The notes below the pieces were generated by a model. That model saw only the letters and a program-made list of their open reading frames with translations, did not search any database and was not told where the DNA came from. Position numbers and translations under genes: made by a program. This document shows, in pieces, positions 6,019 through 14,123 of a DNA stretch of 14,123 nt; the stretch's first letter is position 1; every line of letters begins with the position of its first letter. The stretch is from Kiritimatiellia bacterium (GTDB lineage: Bacteria > Verrucomicrobiota > Kiritimatiellia > RFP12 > UBA1067): assembly GCA_016302985.1 (NCBI GenBank), contig JAEDMN010000065.1:1-14123 (forward strand). The letters are read 5' to 3'.

Positions 6019-9000
6019 ATGGATGCGAAATGGGGACGGGCCGTCCTGTGGTGCCTGGTGGGCGCGCTGGCGGCCGGAACGGGCGCGGGCCTGGGAACTT
6101 CGGCCTGGCTGTACGGGCGGCTGGCGGATGCGGAGCGGCGGCTGGACGTCAACGGGCTGAAGGCGAACGACGTGATCAGGCCCGGTCAGGAACTGAAGAT
6201 CCCGGCCGAGGCCCCCGCGAAGGCCCCGCCGGCCGTCCGCCGGCCGACGGGGGGCGGCGACGACGGGCTGAAGCCGGCCGGTCCGGCCCTGCCCCTGCAC
6301 CTGCAGGTCGTCCGGCAGAAGTACGACGGCCAGCGCGAGATCGACCTGTCCTTCAACGAACCGCCGGACGTCTCGGTCCTGCGCGACCATCTGGCGGCCG
6401 GGCCGCTGCGGGAAGGAGGGCTGTCCATCCGGCCCTGCCCCTGGGACGCCAGGCAGGTCTTCGTCGCCGGCGATTTCGCCTACCGGACGAATCTGACCCT
6501 GCGCATCCGCGCGGGTCTGCCCTCGTCCCGGACGAACGGCGTGGAGAAGCTGGCGCGCGACTACGTGCGGACCTTCCAGCGCAAGGACCATCCGCCGACG
6601 GTGCAGTTCCTGGACGCCGGGCGCTACCTGCCGCCCGGCGGCGCGCGGACGCTGGCGCTGGACTGCGTGAACGTCTCGCGCGTCCGCTGCGCCGCCGCCG
6701 CGCTCCCGCCCGCGAACATCGTGCACCTCCTGGCGCGCGACGAGGGCGCGTATGACGAATACGTGTACGGGAGCATCGGCGCCGACACGGAGGCCACGGA
6801 GACGCTGGCCGACCGGCTCGTCGAATGGGACGTCGAGGTGGACGGCCGGCTCAACGAGCACGCGGTCGCCCCGCTGGCGCTGCGCAAGCTGCCCGACGCC
6901 GTCTCGAACGGCGTGTTCCTGGTCGTCGCGCGCTCGGCCGACAGGCCCCGCCAGGAACGCAGCTACTATCTGGACGAGGGCGAGGTCCACAACCCCAACC
7001 GCTACCGGCTCGTCTGCGTGACGGACATCGGCCTGACGTTCCGCCGCGACGGACGGAACCTCCACGTCTGGGCGACGTCGCTCATGAAGGGCGAGCCGAT
7101 TCCGGACTGCATCCTCGAGGTCTACGGCGCCAACAACCGCCTGCTCGCGTCCGGCCGTTCGGACGCCCGCGGCCTCTGCACCCTCGCGTGCGCGGACAAG
7201 GCGGAGCCGTTCGCGGTGATCGCCCGCGCCGCGGACGGTTCGGACACGTCCTTCGCCTGCCTGAGCGGGAAGCACTCCCTCGACGAGCTCAACCTGCCGG
7301 GCGGGGCCCGCGAACCCTACCTGAAGCCGGACGACGTGACGGCCTTCGTCTGGACGGAGCGCGACATCTACCGCCACGGCGAGAAGATGTTCCTGCACGC
7401 GATCGTGCGGAACGGCCGCGACGCGGCGCCCGGGCCGTTCCCCGTCGAGCTCCGCCTCGTCGACCCCGAGGGCGGCGTCTATCTGAAGAAGACCGTGGTG
7501 ACGGACGCGCAGGGCGCCGTCTGGTGCGACACGTTCGGCGTGCCCGCGGACCGTCCGAGCGGGCGCTGGCGCCTCGTGGCCGCGACGCCGGGTCCGAAGG
7601 GCCGCGTGCTCGGCTCCCGCGAGGTGAGCGTCGAGGCGTTCGCGCCGCCCCGGATCAGCGTGACGGTCGAGGGGCGCGGCGACCATGCGACGAACTTCGC
7701 CTTCACGGTCGGCGCGGAACACCTCTACGGCGGTCCGGCCCGCGGACTCCCCTGCGGCGGCGCCGTGGTCTTCACCGACGTCCCCTTCGCCCCCGCGGCC
7801 TGGAAGGGCTGGCGCTTCGGCAACGAGCAGCTGGGCCTGAAGCCGAACGGACGCCGCCTGTCGCGGTCGCGCCTCGACGAGAGGGGCGAGGCCCGCTTCG
7901 ACGCGCCCCTGCTGGCCGAGACGGGACGTCCCAAGGCCGCCATCCGCGTCGCCGCCGAGGGCACGGCCTTCGAGGAGGGCGGGCGCCCGGCCCGCGCGCG
8001 CTGCACGCGGATCCTGCACTACTACCCGTTCTACGTGGGCGCGACCCTGGGCGCCAACGTGCGCGTTCCCGCCGCCGGCTTCGCGAAGACGCGCGTCGCC
8101 TGCGTGAAGCCGGACGGCGCGCGCCTCGCCGAGCCGCGGCGGCTGAAGGTCCTCTTCGAGCGGGTGGACAGCGTCTACAGCTGCCGGGAGGACGGCCAGG
8201 GCTGGACGACCTGGCACTGCGACCGCGTCCGCGTGCCGATGAAGACGCCCGTGGCGGAGATCGAGACGCGCGCGGATGGCGACGTGGAGCTGGAGATCCC
8301 GTTCCGCGCGGACGGCGACTACGCCCTCACGCTGACGGACGCGGCGTCGGGCGCCAGCTTCGGCGCGACCTTCTGGCTCGGCAGCCGCGGGGACGACGCG
8401 GTGCGCGCGCCGCTGGCGAATCCCGCGGAGGTCACGCTCGCGCCCGACAAGGCGCTCTACCGTCCCGGCGACGTGCCGCGCCTGCTCGTCAAGGCCCCGT
8501 TCGCGGGCTGGGCGCTGCTCACGGTCCTGCGCGACCGCGTGCTCTACAGGAAGGTCCTGAAGCTCGACGGCCCCACGCAGGAGCTTGCGCTCGAGCCCGT
8601 CGACGGAAGCTGGGCGCCCAACGTGGACGTCGCGCTGAGCGTCGTGCAGAGCGCGGCGAACGGCGGCCGCCACCAGACGGCCCGGGCGCACGGCCGCGTC
8701 GCGCTCGCCGTGCGGCGCCCCGAGAACGAGATCCCCGTGTCGGTCGCGGCGAATTACGCGCCCGCAGCGAATGGCGGCGGCACGCTGACGGTGGACGTGC
8801 TGGCGCGGAGCGCGTCCGCGACGGGCGCGGTCGCGGTGGTGACCGTCGTCGACGAGGGCATCCACCTGCTGACGGGCTGGAGGACGCCGGACCCCGTCGG
8901 CCGCTTCGCGCGCGGCCGCTGCGCCGACCTGCCCCTCTACGACCTCTTCGACAGCCTGCTGCCGGTCTGGGACGGCGATCCGCTCAAGACGCGCGGCGCG

Positions 9001-11025
9001 AAGACGGGCGGCGGCTTCGGCGAGGACATGCTCGGACGCGTCAGTCCGGTCCCGTCGCGCCGCTTCAAGCCGCTGGCCCGCTGGCAGGCCGCGCTCCCGC
9101 TGACGGCCGGCGCCGGGCGCACGACGTTCGCGCTGCCCGAGTTCGTCGGCGAAGTCCGCGTGACGGCGGTCGCCTGCTCCGCGAACGCCGTCGGCGCGGG
9201 CGACGTGCAGGCGAAGGTGACGCCGAAGCTGGTCGCGCAGCCGGACGCCCCGCGCTTCGCGGCCCCCGGGGACGAATTCGACGCGACGCTCATGCTCGCG
9301 AACCGCGGGGGCGCGGCGGGCGAGGTCCGCTGGTCCCTCGCCGCGACGGGGTCCGTCGCGTGCGCCGGAACGGTCCGGACCGAGACGCTCGCCCCGGACG
9401 CGTCGGTCGTCCGCACCGTGCGCGTGAAGGCGACGGAGGTGCCCGGACAGGGCGTGCTGACGTTCACGGCCGAGGGCTTCGGCGAGCGCCATGTCCAGAC
9501 GGTCGAGCTGCCGGTGCGCCCCGCGGTCGCGGCGCGCGAGACCTCCGGCACCGTGATGCTGGCGCCCGGCGAGGCGCGCACGTTCGGGCTCGACGCGAAG
9601 GGTTCGATGCCCGGGGCCGCCGTCCGCACGTTCACGCCGGGCGGCAGCGCGCTGGCCGAGCTGAAGGGCGCGCTGGAGTACCTCGCGGACTACCCGCACG
9701 GCTGCCTCGAGCAGACCACGTCGCGCATCTTCCCGCTGATCGCCGCAGGCGGGTTCCTGAACCGCCTCGGAACGTCCGGCGCGACCAACCGCGCCGACGT
9801 GGTGAAGGCCGGCGTGCGCCGCGTCGCGTCGATGGTCCGCGCGCACGACTTCGTGATGTGGCCGGACTGCACCTACGCGCCGTGGGACCGGGAGGTCTCG
9901 CTCTGGGCCTGCCACTTCCTCGTCGCCGCGGAGGCGTCCGGCGTGGAACTCGCCCCGCGGGCGCGGGAGCAGGTGAAGGCGTTTCTCCTGAAGTGGAGCA
10001 GCGGCACGAACCTCGCCGAGGCGGCGTACGCCTGCCACACGCTTGCGCTGTCCGGCAGGGGCGACGCGTGCCTCGACCGGATGAACGTGCTGTACGGAAG
10101 CCGCGCGGAGCTGCGCCCGCTCGACCGCGCGCGCCTCGCGCGGGCCTTCGTGCGGCTGGGCGGTCGGGAGAAGGCCGCGCAGCTGCTCGCGGGGGCCGGC
10201 CAGCCCGAGTCGGTCAGGGAGGCGGCGTTCACGGTGCTGGCCCTGCTGGAGCAGGACCCGCAGGACGCCCGCCTGCCGGGCCTGGTCCGCTACCTCGAGA
10301 CGAAGCGCGGCAGGGAGCGCTTCCACTGGGGCACGACCGGGGAGAACGCGCACGCGCTGCTCGCGCTCGCGGCCTACTACAGCCACCATCCCGTCGCGGA
10401 AGGGCGTCCCGAGGTCGTGCTGACGGACGCGTCCGGCGCCGCGAAGCCCCTCGCGGAGAAACGCCCCGAGACGGTGCGCGGCGCGGGCGACGTGACGCTG
10501 GCGAACCGCGGCGCGGGCGGGGCCTGGGTCTCCTGGCGCACGGTCGAGCTGCCCGCCGCCGGCACGGTGACGAACGAGAGCCACGTCCTGCGCATCGCGC
10601 GACGCTACCTGACGGTCGCGGGCGAGCCGGCGGACCTCGCCAGCCTGGTGCGGGGGGACGTGCTCGTCGTCGAACTCGCGCTCTCCTCGTCCGAGACGCG
10701 CACGTTCAACGACCTCGTGGTCCAGGACCTCTTCCCGGCCGCCTTCGAGCCGGAGCGGGGCGGTCTGGACCGGGGCCTCCATCCGTGGGTGTACCGGGAC
10801 GGCAACGGCGCCGACTGGGTCATGCGCAGCGACGCCCGCGACGACCGGATGCTCGTCTTCTCGAAGCGGTTCGCGGTCAAGGCCGGCCAGTCCGTGCATT
10901 TCCGCTACCCGGTCCGCGTCGTCTCGGTCGGTTCGTTCACGCTCCCCGGCCCGACGGTCGAGGCGATGTATGCGCCCGAAATCCGCGCCTGCGCGGCCCC
11001 GGCGGCGCTGAAGGTCGCGCCGTGA
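6019..11025 (+). CDS. Bacterial alpha-2-macroglobulin (thioester protease trap)
   Basis: A 1668-residue bacterial alpha-2-macroglobulin, a periplasmic trap that captures proteases after bait cleavage through a reactive thioester. Macroglobulin domains are recognisable at WTERDIYRHGEK (445-456), VVDEGIHLLTGW (943-954) and the A2M segment from about 1015 (FKPLARWQAALPL). The thioester motif is C1229-L-E-Q1232 within YPHGCLEQTTSR, starting the helical thioester domain (about 1215-1495). The C-terminal domain ends with VEAMYAPE (1647-1654). The length agrees with E. coli YfhM. Odd points: there is no lipobox; the protein instead starts with an anchor helix (about 7-29), followed at 34-62 by a segment like half a LysM domain; it also has 24 cysteines by my count. 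Its stop overlaps the pbpC start (GTGA), as expected for the known A2M/PBP1C partnership. Confidence 0.93.
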   Translation: MDAKWGRAVLWCLVGALAAGTGAGLGTSAWLYGRLADAERRLDVNGLKANDVIRPGQELKIPAEAPAKAPPAVRRPTGGGDDGLKPAGPALPLHLQVVRQKYDGQREIDLSFNEPPDVSVLRDHLAAGPLREGGLSIRPCPWDARQVFVAGDFAYRTNLTLRIRAGLPSSRTNGVEKLARDYVRTFQRKDHPPTVQFLDAGRYLPPGGARTLALDCVNVSRVRCAAAALPPANIVHLLARDEGAYDEYVYGSIGADTEATETLADRLVEWDVEVDGRLNEHAVAPLALRKLPDAVSNGVFLVVARSADRPRQERSYYLDEGEVHNPNRYRLVCVTDIGLTFRRDGRNLHVWATSLMKGEPIPDCILEVYGANNRLLASGRSDARGLCTLACADKAEPFAVIARAADGSDTSFACLSGKHSLDELNLPGGAREPYLKPDDVTAFVWTERDIYRHGEKMFLHAIVRNGRDAAPGPFPVELRLVDPEGGVYLKKTVVTDAQGAVWCDTFGVPADRPSGRWRLVAATPGPKGRVLGSREVSVEAFAPPRISVTVEGRGDHATNFAFTVGAEHLYGGPARGLPCGGAVVFTDVPFAPAAWKGWRFGNEQLGLKPNGRRLSRSRLDERGEARFDAPLLAETGRPKAAIRVAAEGTAFEEGGRPARARCTRILHYYPFYVGATLGANVRVPAAGFAKTRVACVKPDGARLAEPRRLKVLFERVDSVYSCREDGQGWTTWHCDRVRVPMKTPVAEIETRADGDVELEIPFRADGDYALTLTDAASGASFGATFWLGSRGDDAVRAPLANPAEVTLAPDKALYRPGDVPRLLVKAPFAGWALLTVLRDRVLYRKVLKLDGPTQELALEPVDGSWAPNVDVALSVVQSAANGGRHQTARAHGRVALAVRRPENEIPVSVAANYAPAANGGGTLTVDVLARSASATGAVAVVTVVDEGIHLLTGWRTPDPVGRFARGRCADLPLYDLFDSLLPVWDGDPLKTRGAKTGGGFGEDMLGRVSPVPSRRFKPLARWQAALPLTAGAGRTTFALPEFVGEVRVTAVACSANAVGAGDVQAKVTPKLVAQPDAPRFAAPGDEFDATLMLANRGGAAGEVRWSLAATGSVACAGTVRTETLAPDASVVRTVRVKATEVPGQGVLTFTAEGFGERHVQTVELPVRPAVAARETSGTVMLAPGEARTFGLDAKGSMPGAAVRTFTPGGSALAELKGALEYLADYPHGCLEQTTSRIFPLIAAGGFLNRLGTSGATNRADVVKAGVRRVASMVRAHDFVMWPDCTYAPWDREVSLWACHFLVAAEASGVELAPRAREQVKAFLLKWSSGTNLAEAAYACHTLALSGRGDACLDRMNVLYGSRAELRPLDRARLARAFVRLGGREKAAQLLAGAGQPESVREAAFTVLALLEQDPQDARLPGLVRYLETKRGRERFHWGTTGENAHALLALAAYYSHHPVAEGRPEVVLTDASGAAKPLAEKRPETVRGAGDVTLANRGAGGAWVSWRTVELPAAGTVTNESHVLRIARRYLTVAGEPADLASLVRGDVLVVELALSSSETRTFNDLVVQDLFPAAFEPERGGLDRGLHPWVYRDGNGADWVMRSDARDDRMLVFSKRFAVKAGQSVHFRYPVRVVSVGSFTLPGPTVEAMYAPEIRACAAPAALKVAP
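6118..6204 (+). other. Half-LysM-like segment of the A2M protein
   Basis: Residues 34-62 read RLADAERRLDVNGLKAND followed by VIRPGQELKIP. This matches the second half of a typical LysM motif (leucine/asparagine-rich helix, NGLKxxxI, then PGQxLKIP). The first half, usually a V-x-x-GD-[ST]-L strand and helix, is missing; the transmembrane helix occupies that place. Whether this half still binds peptidoglycan is unknown. Confidence 0.55.
9703..9714 (+). other. A2M thioester site CLEQ
   Basis: These codons encode C1229-L-E-Q1232. In this family the Cys thiol and Gln side chain form the internal thioester that couples covalently to trapped proteases. Both residues are intact, unlike the bacterial A2M class that has lost the motif. 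Confidence 0.9.
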
Positions 11026-13274
11026 GCCCGCGCGTGCGGAGAGCCGTCCGGGTGCTGGCGGCCGCGATCCTGCTCGCGGGCGGGGGCGCGGGCCTTGCCG
11101 GCGCCGCGGCGTGGCGCGCCGTCGACTGGTCGCCGGCGGGGAGCGAAACGTACCCGGGCGGCACGGTGCTGCGCGACGCCGGGGGCGAAGTGCTGCGCGT
11201 CTCGCTCGGGCCGGGGGACGTGGACTGCCGGCCCTACTACCGCGCGGATCCGGAGGACTGGATCGTCAAGGCGCTCGTCGCGTCCGAGGACGGGACCTTC
11301 TGGACGCACTGCGGGGTGCGTCCGCTCAGCGCCCTGCGCGCGGCGGTCCAGAACGTGACGGCGGGGCGGCGCGTCTCGGGCGCCTCCACGCTGACGATGC
11401 AGGCGGTGCGCCTGATCGAACCGCATCCGAAGTCGCTGAAATGGAAGGTCGTCGAGGCGGTGAAGGCGGTCAAGATGGAGCGCGCGCGGGACAAGCTGTG
11501 GATTCTCTCGCAATACCTGAACCGCGCGCCCTTCGGCTCGAACTTCGTCGGCGTCGAGGCGGCCGCGAACGGGTGGTTCGGGAAGGGGGCGAAGGCCCTG
11601 GGGCCGGGCGAGGCGGCGCTGCTGGCGGGCATGGTGCAGGCGCCGAGCCGGTACCGTCCCGACCGCTGGATGGACCGCGCGCTGAAACGGCGCGAGTACG
11701 TGCTGCGGCGGATGGTGCGGCTGGGCTCCCTCACGGAGGAGCAGGCGCGGGCCGCGGCCGCGGTCCGCCCCGTCATCTGCCGCGCGCCGCGCCCGTTCCG
11801 CACGCCCTTCTTCTGCGACTGGGCGGCGGCGCACCTGGCGCGCGCGGACGGCGACGGACGCACGGGCGGCGACTTCGAGACGACGCTCGACGCCGACGTG
11901 CAGAAGCTTGCGGAAGGCGCCGTGTCCGCGGCCGCGCAGGCCGGGGGGTGGGCCTCGGCCGCGGTGGTGATGCGCGTCGACACGGGCGCGGTCGTCGCGC
12001 TGGCGTGCAGCGGCAACTACTTCGACCAGGTGAACGGACAGGTCAACACGGCCGTCGCGCCCCGGCCCGCGGGCTCGACGCTCAAGCCGTTCCTGACGGC
12101 CCTGGCGCTGGACGGCGGGCAGGTCGCGCCCGAGGAGCGGCTCGCGGACCTGCCGCAGACGTTCAAGGGCTATGCGCCGGCGAATTTCGACGGGAAGCAC
12201 CGCGGCCTCGTCACGGCGCGCGACGCGCTCGTCCTCTCGCTGAACATCCCGTTCGTCCAGCTGCTGCGCCGCGTCGGGGTGCGGCCGTTCGGGTCGTTGC
12301 TGCGCGGACTCGGCTTCGGGCACATGGACGCCCCCGACGAGGCGTTCGGCCTCGGCATGGCGATCGGGAACGTGCAGGCGACGCTGCTCGAACTCGTCGG
12401 CGCCTACGGCACGCTCGCCCGCGGCGGGCTGTACCGTCCGCCCTGCGCGCTGAAGCGCGAGGCGGAGGGCGTGGACTGCCGTCCCGGCGTGCGGATGTTC
12501 TCGCCCGGCGCGTCCTTCCTCGTCTCGGACATGCTGTCGGGCGAGGAGCGCGCGGGCGCGGCCTTCGGCCACGTGGCGGACGTGGCCGCCCCGCGGTTCG
12601 CCTGGAAGACGGGCACGAGCGCGGCCTACCGGGACGCGTGGACGGTCGCCTGGAATCCCGAATACGTGGTGGGCGTCTGGTGCGGGCACCTCTACGGCGG
12701 CTTCGGCGACCAGACGCTCGTCGGCGCGAAGGCGGCGGCGCCCGCCGCCTGGCGCATCGCGCGCGGACTCTATCCGCGCAACGACGGCCCCTGGTTCGTG
12801 GAACCGGGCGACGTCGGGCGCAGGATGGTCTGCACGCTCAGCGGACTTCCCGCGAACCCCGACTGCCCGAAAACCGAGGAGGGCCGCTCTGTGAAGGGAC
12901 GCAGCTCGAACGCGCTCTGCCCCTGCCACGGGCGCGATGCGGACGGCAACCCCGTCGTCCGCAACGACGCCTTTCTCGCGGCCTTCTCCGGCATCCTGGG
13001 CAAGGCCGAGAAGCTGTCCATCTCGAAGCCCGAGAACGACGCGACGTTCTGCCTCGTGCCGGGCCTTCCGCAGCAGCGGGTCGCCTGCCAGGTGGTCGGG
13101 AACGTCCCGGACGGCCGCCTGTGGTGGTTCGTCGACGGCGCCCCCGCGGGCGAGACCACCGGCCTCGCCCCGTTCACCTGGACGCCCGAGGCCGGCACGC
13201 ACGTCGTCTCCTGCTCGACGGCCGAAGGCGTCAGCTCGTCGGTCCGGATCCACGTGAAGGAGGAGACGCGCTAG
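11022..13274 (+). CDS. pbpC: Penicillin-binding protein 1C (bifunctional peptidoglycan synthase)
   Basis: A 750-residue class A penicillin-binding protein. An N-terminal anchor (about 8-30) is followed by a GT51 transglycosylase domain: SEDGTFWTHCG with catalytic E89, GASTLTMQ (120-127), then NRAPFGSN and GVEAAANGWFGK. The transpeptidase domain carries S352-T-L-K355, S406-L-N408 and K529-T-G531, all complete. A cysteine-containing segment (CTLSGLPANPDC) and a C-terminal BiPBP_C domain (about 665-748) identify the 1C subclass; E. coli PBP1C is about 770 residues. The enzyme polymerises lipid II and cross-links peptides at the outer face of the inner membrane. I chose GTG11022, which overlaps the A2M stop as GTGA, because it gives a correct signal anchor and implies translational coupling. 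The frame is open far upstream, but that part is antisense-like noise inside the A2M gene. Confidence 0.93.
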   Translation: MSPRVRRAVRVLAAAILLAGGGAGLAGAAAWRAVDWSPAGSETYPGGTVLRDAGGEVLRVSLGPGDVDCRPYYRADPEDWIVKALVASEDGTFWTHCGVRPLSALRAAVQNVTAGRRVSGASTLTMQAVRLIEPHPKSLKWKVVEAVKAVKMERARDKLWILSQYLNRAPFGSNFVGVEAAANGWFGKGAKALGPGEAALLAGMVQAPSRYRPDRWMDRALKRREYVLRRMVRLGSLTEEQARAAAAVRPVICRAPRPFRTPFFCDWAAAHLARADGDGRTGGDFETTLDADVQKLAEGAVSAAAQAGGWASAAVVMRVDTGAVVALACSGNYFDQVNGQVNTAVAPRPAGSTLKPFLTALALDGGQVAPEERLADLPQTFKGYAPANFDGKHRGLVTARDALVLSLNIPFVQLLRRVGVRPFGSLLRGLGFGHMDAPDEAFGLGMAIGNVQATLLELVGAYGTLARGGLYRPPCALKREAEGVDCRPGVRMFSPGASFLVSDMLSGEERAGAAFGHVADVAAPRFAWKTGTSAAYRDAWTVAWNPEYVVGVWCGHLYGGFGDQTLVGAKAAAPAAWRIARGLYPRNDGPWFVEPGDVGRRMVCTLSGLPANPDCPKTEEGRSVKGRSSNALCPCHGRDADGNPVVRNDAFLAAFSGILGKAEKLSISKPENDATFCLVPGLPQQRVACQVVGNVPDGRLWWFVDGAPAGETTGLAPFTWTPEAGTHVVSCSTAEGVSSSVRIHVKEETR

Positions 13275-13327
13275 GGGCGGGCTCTCGCGCAGGCCGTGGC
13301 CCCGTCCGCCAAATCGTGGCGCGCGGC

Positions 13328-13356
13328 TTGAACGCGGGGCGCCGCTATGTCATAAT
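13328..13356 (+). promoter_or_regulatory. Sigma-70-type promoter for the PHP gene
   Basis: TTGAAC (13328-13333, four of six matches to TTGACA) and CATAAT (13351-13356, five of six to TATAAT) are 17 bp apart, the optimal spacing. The expected transcription start is at about 13363, only about 6 nt before ATG13369. That start codon has no Shine-Dalgarno, so the mRNA would be nearly leaderless. This promoter makes the PHP gene a transcription unit separate from pbpC. Confidence 0.65.
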
Positions 13357-13368
13357 AGGCGCACCGCC

Positions 13369-14123
13369 ATGAAGACGAACTACCACATGCACACGACGTG
13401 GTGCGATGGACGCAATACGCCGGAGGAGATGGTCCAGGCCGCGCTTGCGCGCGGCTTCGACGAAATCGGTTTCTCGTCCCACGCCCGCCTGCCGGACGTC
13501 GTCGAGGGGAACCTCACGCCGGATTCCGCCGTCGCCTACGCCGCGGAGATCCGCGCGCTCGCGGTGCAGTACGCGGACCGCATCCGCATCCGGCTTGGCG
13601 TCGAGGCGGACTACATCCCCGGCGACACCGCGCCCGAGAAGGCGCGCTACGCGCACCTCGCCCCCGACTACCTCATCGGCTCGATCCACTGGGTCGTCGC
13701 GCCCGACGGCGGCCACGTCCCCGTCGACCACGAGCCCGAGTTGCTGGCGGACGGCCTCCGCGACCACTTCGCCGGCGACGTGCAGGCCTACCTGCGCGCC
13801 TACTTCGCCCAGACGCGCGACATGGTCGCGAAATACGACTTCGACGTGGTGGGCCACCCCGACCTCGTGCGCAAGTTCAACGTGAAGCACCCCTACTTCG
13901 ACGAGACGGCGGACGGGTACCGCGGCGAGCTCGAGGCGACCGCGGACGCCATCGCCGCCTCCGGCAAGATCGTCGAGGTCAACACCGGCGCCATTTCGCG
14001 CGGCTGGCTGACGGACGCCTATCCCTCGGCCGCCTTCCGCGACCTCCTCCGCGCCCGCGGCGTGAAGTTCATCCTCAGCTCCGACGCCCACTTCACGGAC
14101 GGCATCGACTGCGCCTTCGACCG
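13369..14123 (+). CDS. PHP-family phosphoesterase, HisJ histidinol-phosphatase type (3' truncated)
   Basis: 251 codons are present before the window ends. The protein begins MKTNYHMHTTWCDGR, so the metal-binding H6-x-H8 pair lies right at the N-terminus, as in PHP enzymes. Other likely metal or active-site residues are D13, H38 (SSHARL), E79 (GVEADY), H107 (GSIHW), H163 (VVGHPDLVRKF) and D239-A-H241 (SSDAHF). This is the full motif set of the HisJ-like group, which removes phosphate from L-histidinol phosphate in histidine synthesis using a multi-metal centre. The GSIHW and GHPDLVRKF motifs favour HisJ over the DNA-polymerase-associated PHP domains. Other small phosphomonoesters remain possible because no his genes are nearby. 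The protein is cytoplasmic (no signal peptide). About 10-20 C-terminal residues are probably missing. Confidence 0.85.
   Translation, partial: MKTNYHMHTTWCDGRNTPEEMVQAALARGFDEIGFSSHARLPDVVEGNLTPDSAVAYAAEIRALAVQYADRIRIRLGVEADYIPGDTAPEKARYAHLAPDYLIGSIHWVVAPDGGHVPVDHEPELLADGLRDHFAGDVQAYLRAYFAQTRDMVAKYDFDVVGHPDLVRKFNVKHPYFDETADGYRGELEATADAIAASGKIVEVNTGAISRGWLTDAYPSAAFRDLLRARGVKFILSSDAHFTDGIDCAFD

Noticed and set aside
5995..10899. A 1634-residue open frame on the minus strand opposite the A2M gene.
   Set aside because: Low-complexity Arg/Ala/Val/His composition with no motif, while the opposite strand carries intact macroglobulin and thioester motifs and a strong ribosome site.
6825..11021. An N-terminal extension of PBP1C of about 1400 residues in the same frame.
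   Set aside because: The upstream part is Arg-rich noise inside the A2M gene. GTG11022 gives a proper signal anchor and a GTGA coupling with the A2M stop.
10905..13253. A 782-residue open frame on the minus strand opposite pbpC.
   Set aside because: His/Arg/Ala/Val-rich shadow of a gene with a complete set of GT51 and transpeptidase motifs.
13275..13368. A terminator or small gene between pbpC and the PHP gene.
   Set aside because: Only a weak 4-5 bp stem (GCCA-AATCG-TGGC) without a T-tract is visible, and the short frame from ATG13347 stops after two codons. Apart from the promoter I see nothing else there.

Overview
This is a very GC-rich window (roughly 70% by eye) with seven genes packed almost end to end. 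The combination of genes suggests a PVC-group bacterium, most likely Kiritimatiellota, Lentisphaerota or Verrucomicrobiota. The evidence is an ECF sigma factor beside a membrane Ser/Thr kinase with Sel1 repeats, a DUF5696-type secreted protein, a YfhO-like polytopic membrane protein and a bacterial alpha-2-macroglobulin. This placement is inference from gene content; there is no rRNA or marker gene in the window.

Layout. (1) Positions 46-4417, plus strand: a tight run of three genes, namely a YfhO/GT-C-like membrane protein, a secreted DUF5696-like protein that is probably a TIM-barrel glycoside hydrolase, and a small ECF-type sigma factor. The gaps are 27 and 7 nt, so this is a plausible operon. 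(2) Positions 4414-5907, minus strand: a Ser/Thr protein kinase with one membrane helix and four exact 36-residue Sel1 repeats. It converges on the sigma factor, and the two stop codons share one CTAG. (3) Positions 5908-6018: a 111-nt divergent intergenic region with a -10-like hexamer almost abutting the kinase start and a 20-bp imperfect palindrome. (4) Positions 6019-13274, plus strand: a 1668-residue thioester-containing alpha-2-macroglobulin translationally coupled through GTGA to penicillin-binding protein 1C (pbpC). This is the classic bacterial A2M/PBP1C pair. (5) From 13369 to the end: a PHP-family phosphoesterase of the HisJ (histidinol-phosphatase) type, cut off by the window edge, with its own good promoter.

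How the genes may work together. PBP1C and the A2M are known partners in concept: the A2M is thought to trap proteases that enter through a breached wall, while PBP1C repairs the peptidoglycan. The kinase faces away from them across a shared intergenic region and faces toward the sigma factor, so a kinase/sigma signalling pair next to an envelope-defence pair is a reasonable but unproven hypothesis. The most unusual features are an A2M anchored by an N-terminal helix followed by what looks like the second half of a LysM domain, and start codons that sit only a few bases downstream of AT-rich -10 hexamers, which suggests leaderless transcripts.

I saw no tRNA, rRNA, CRISPR array, insertion sequence or attachment site. 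The many other long open frames are by-products of the high GC content.
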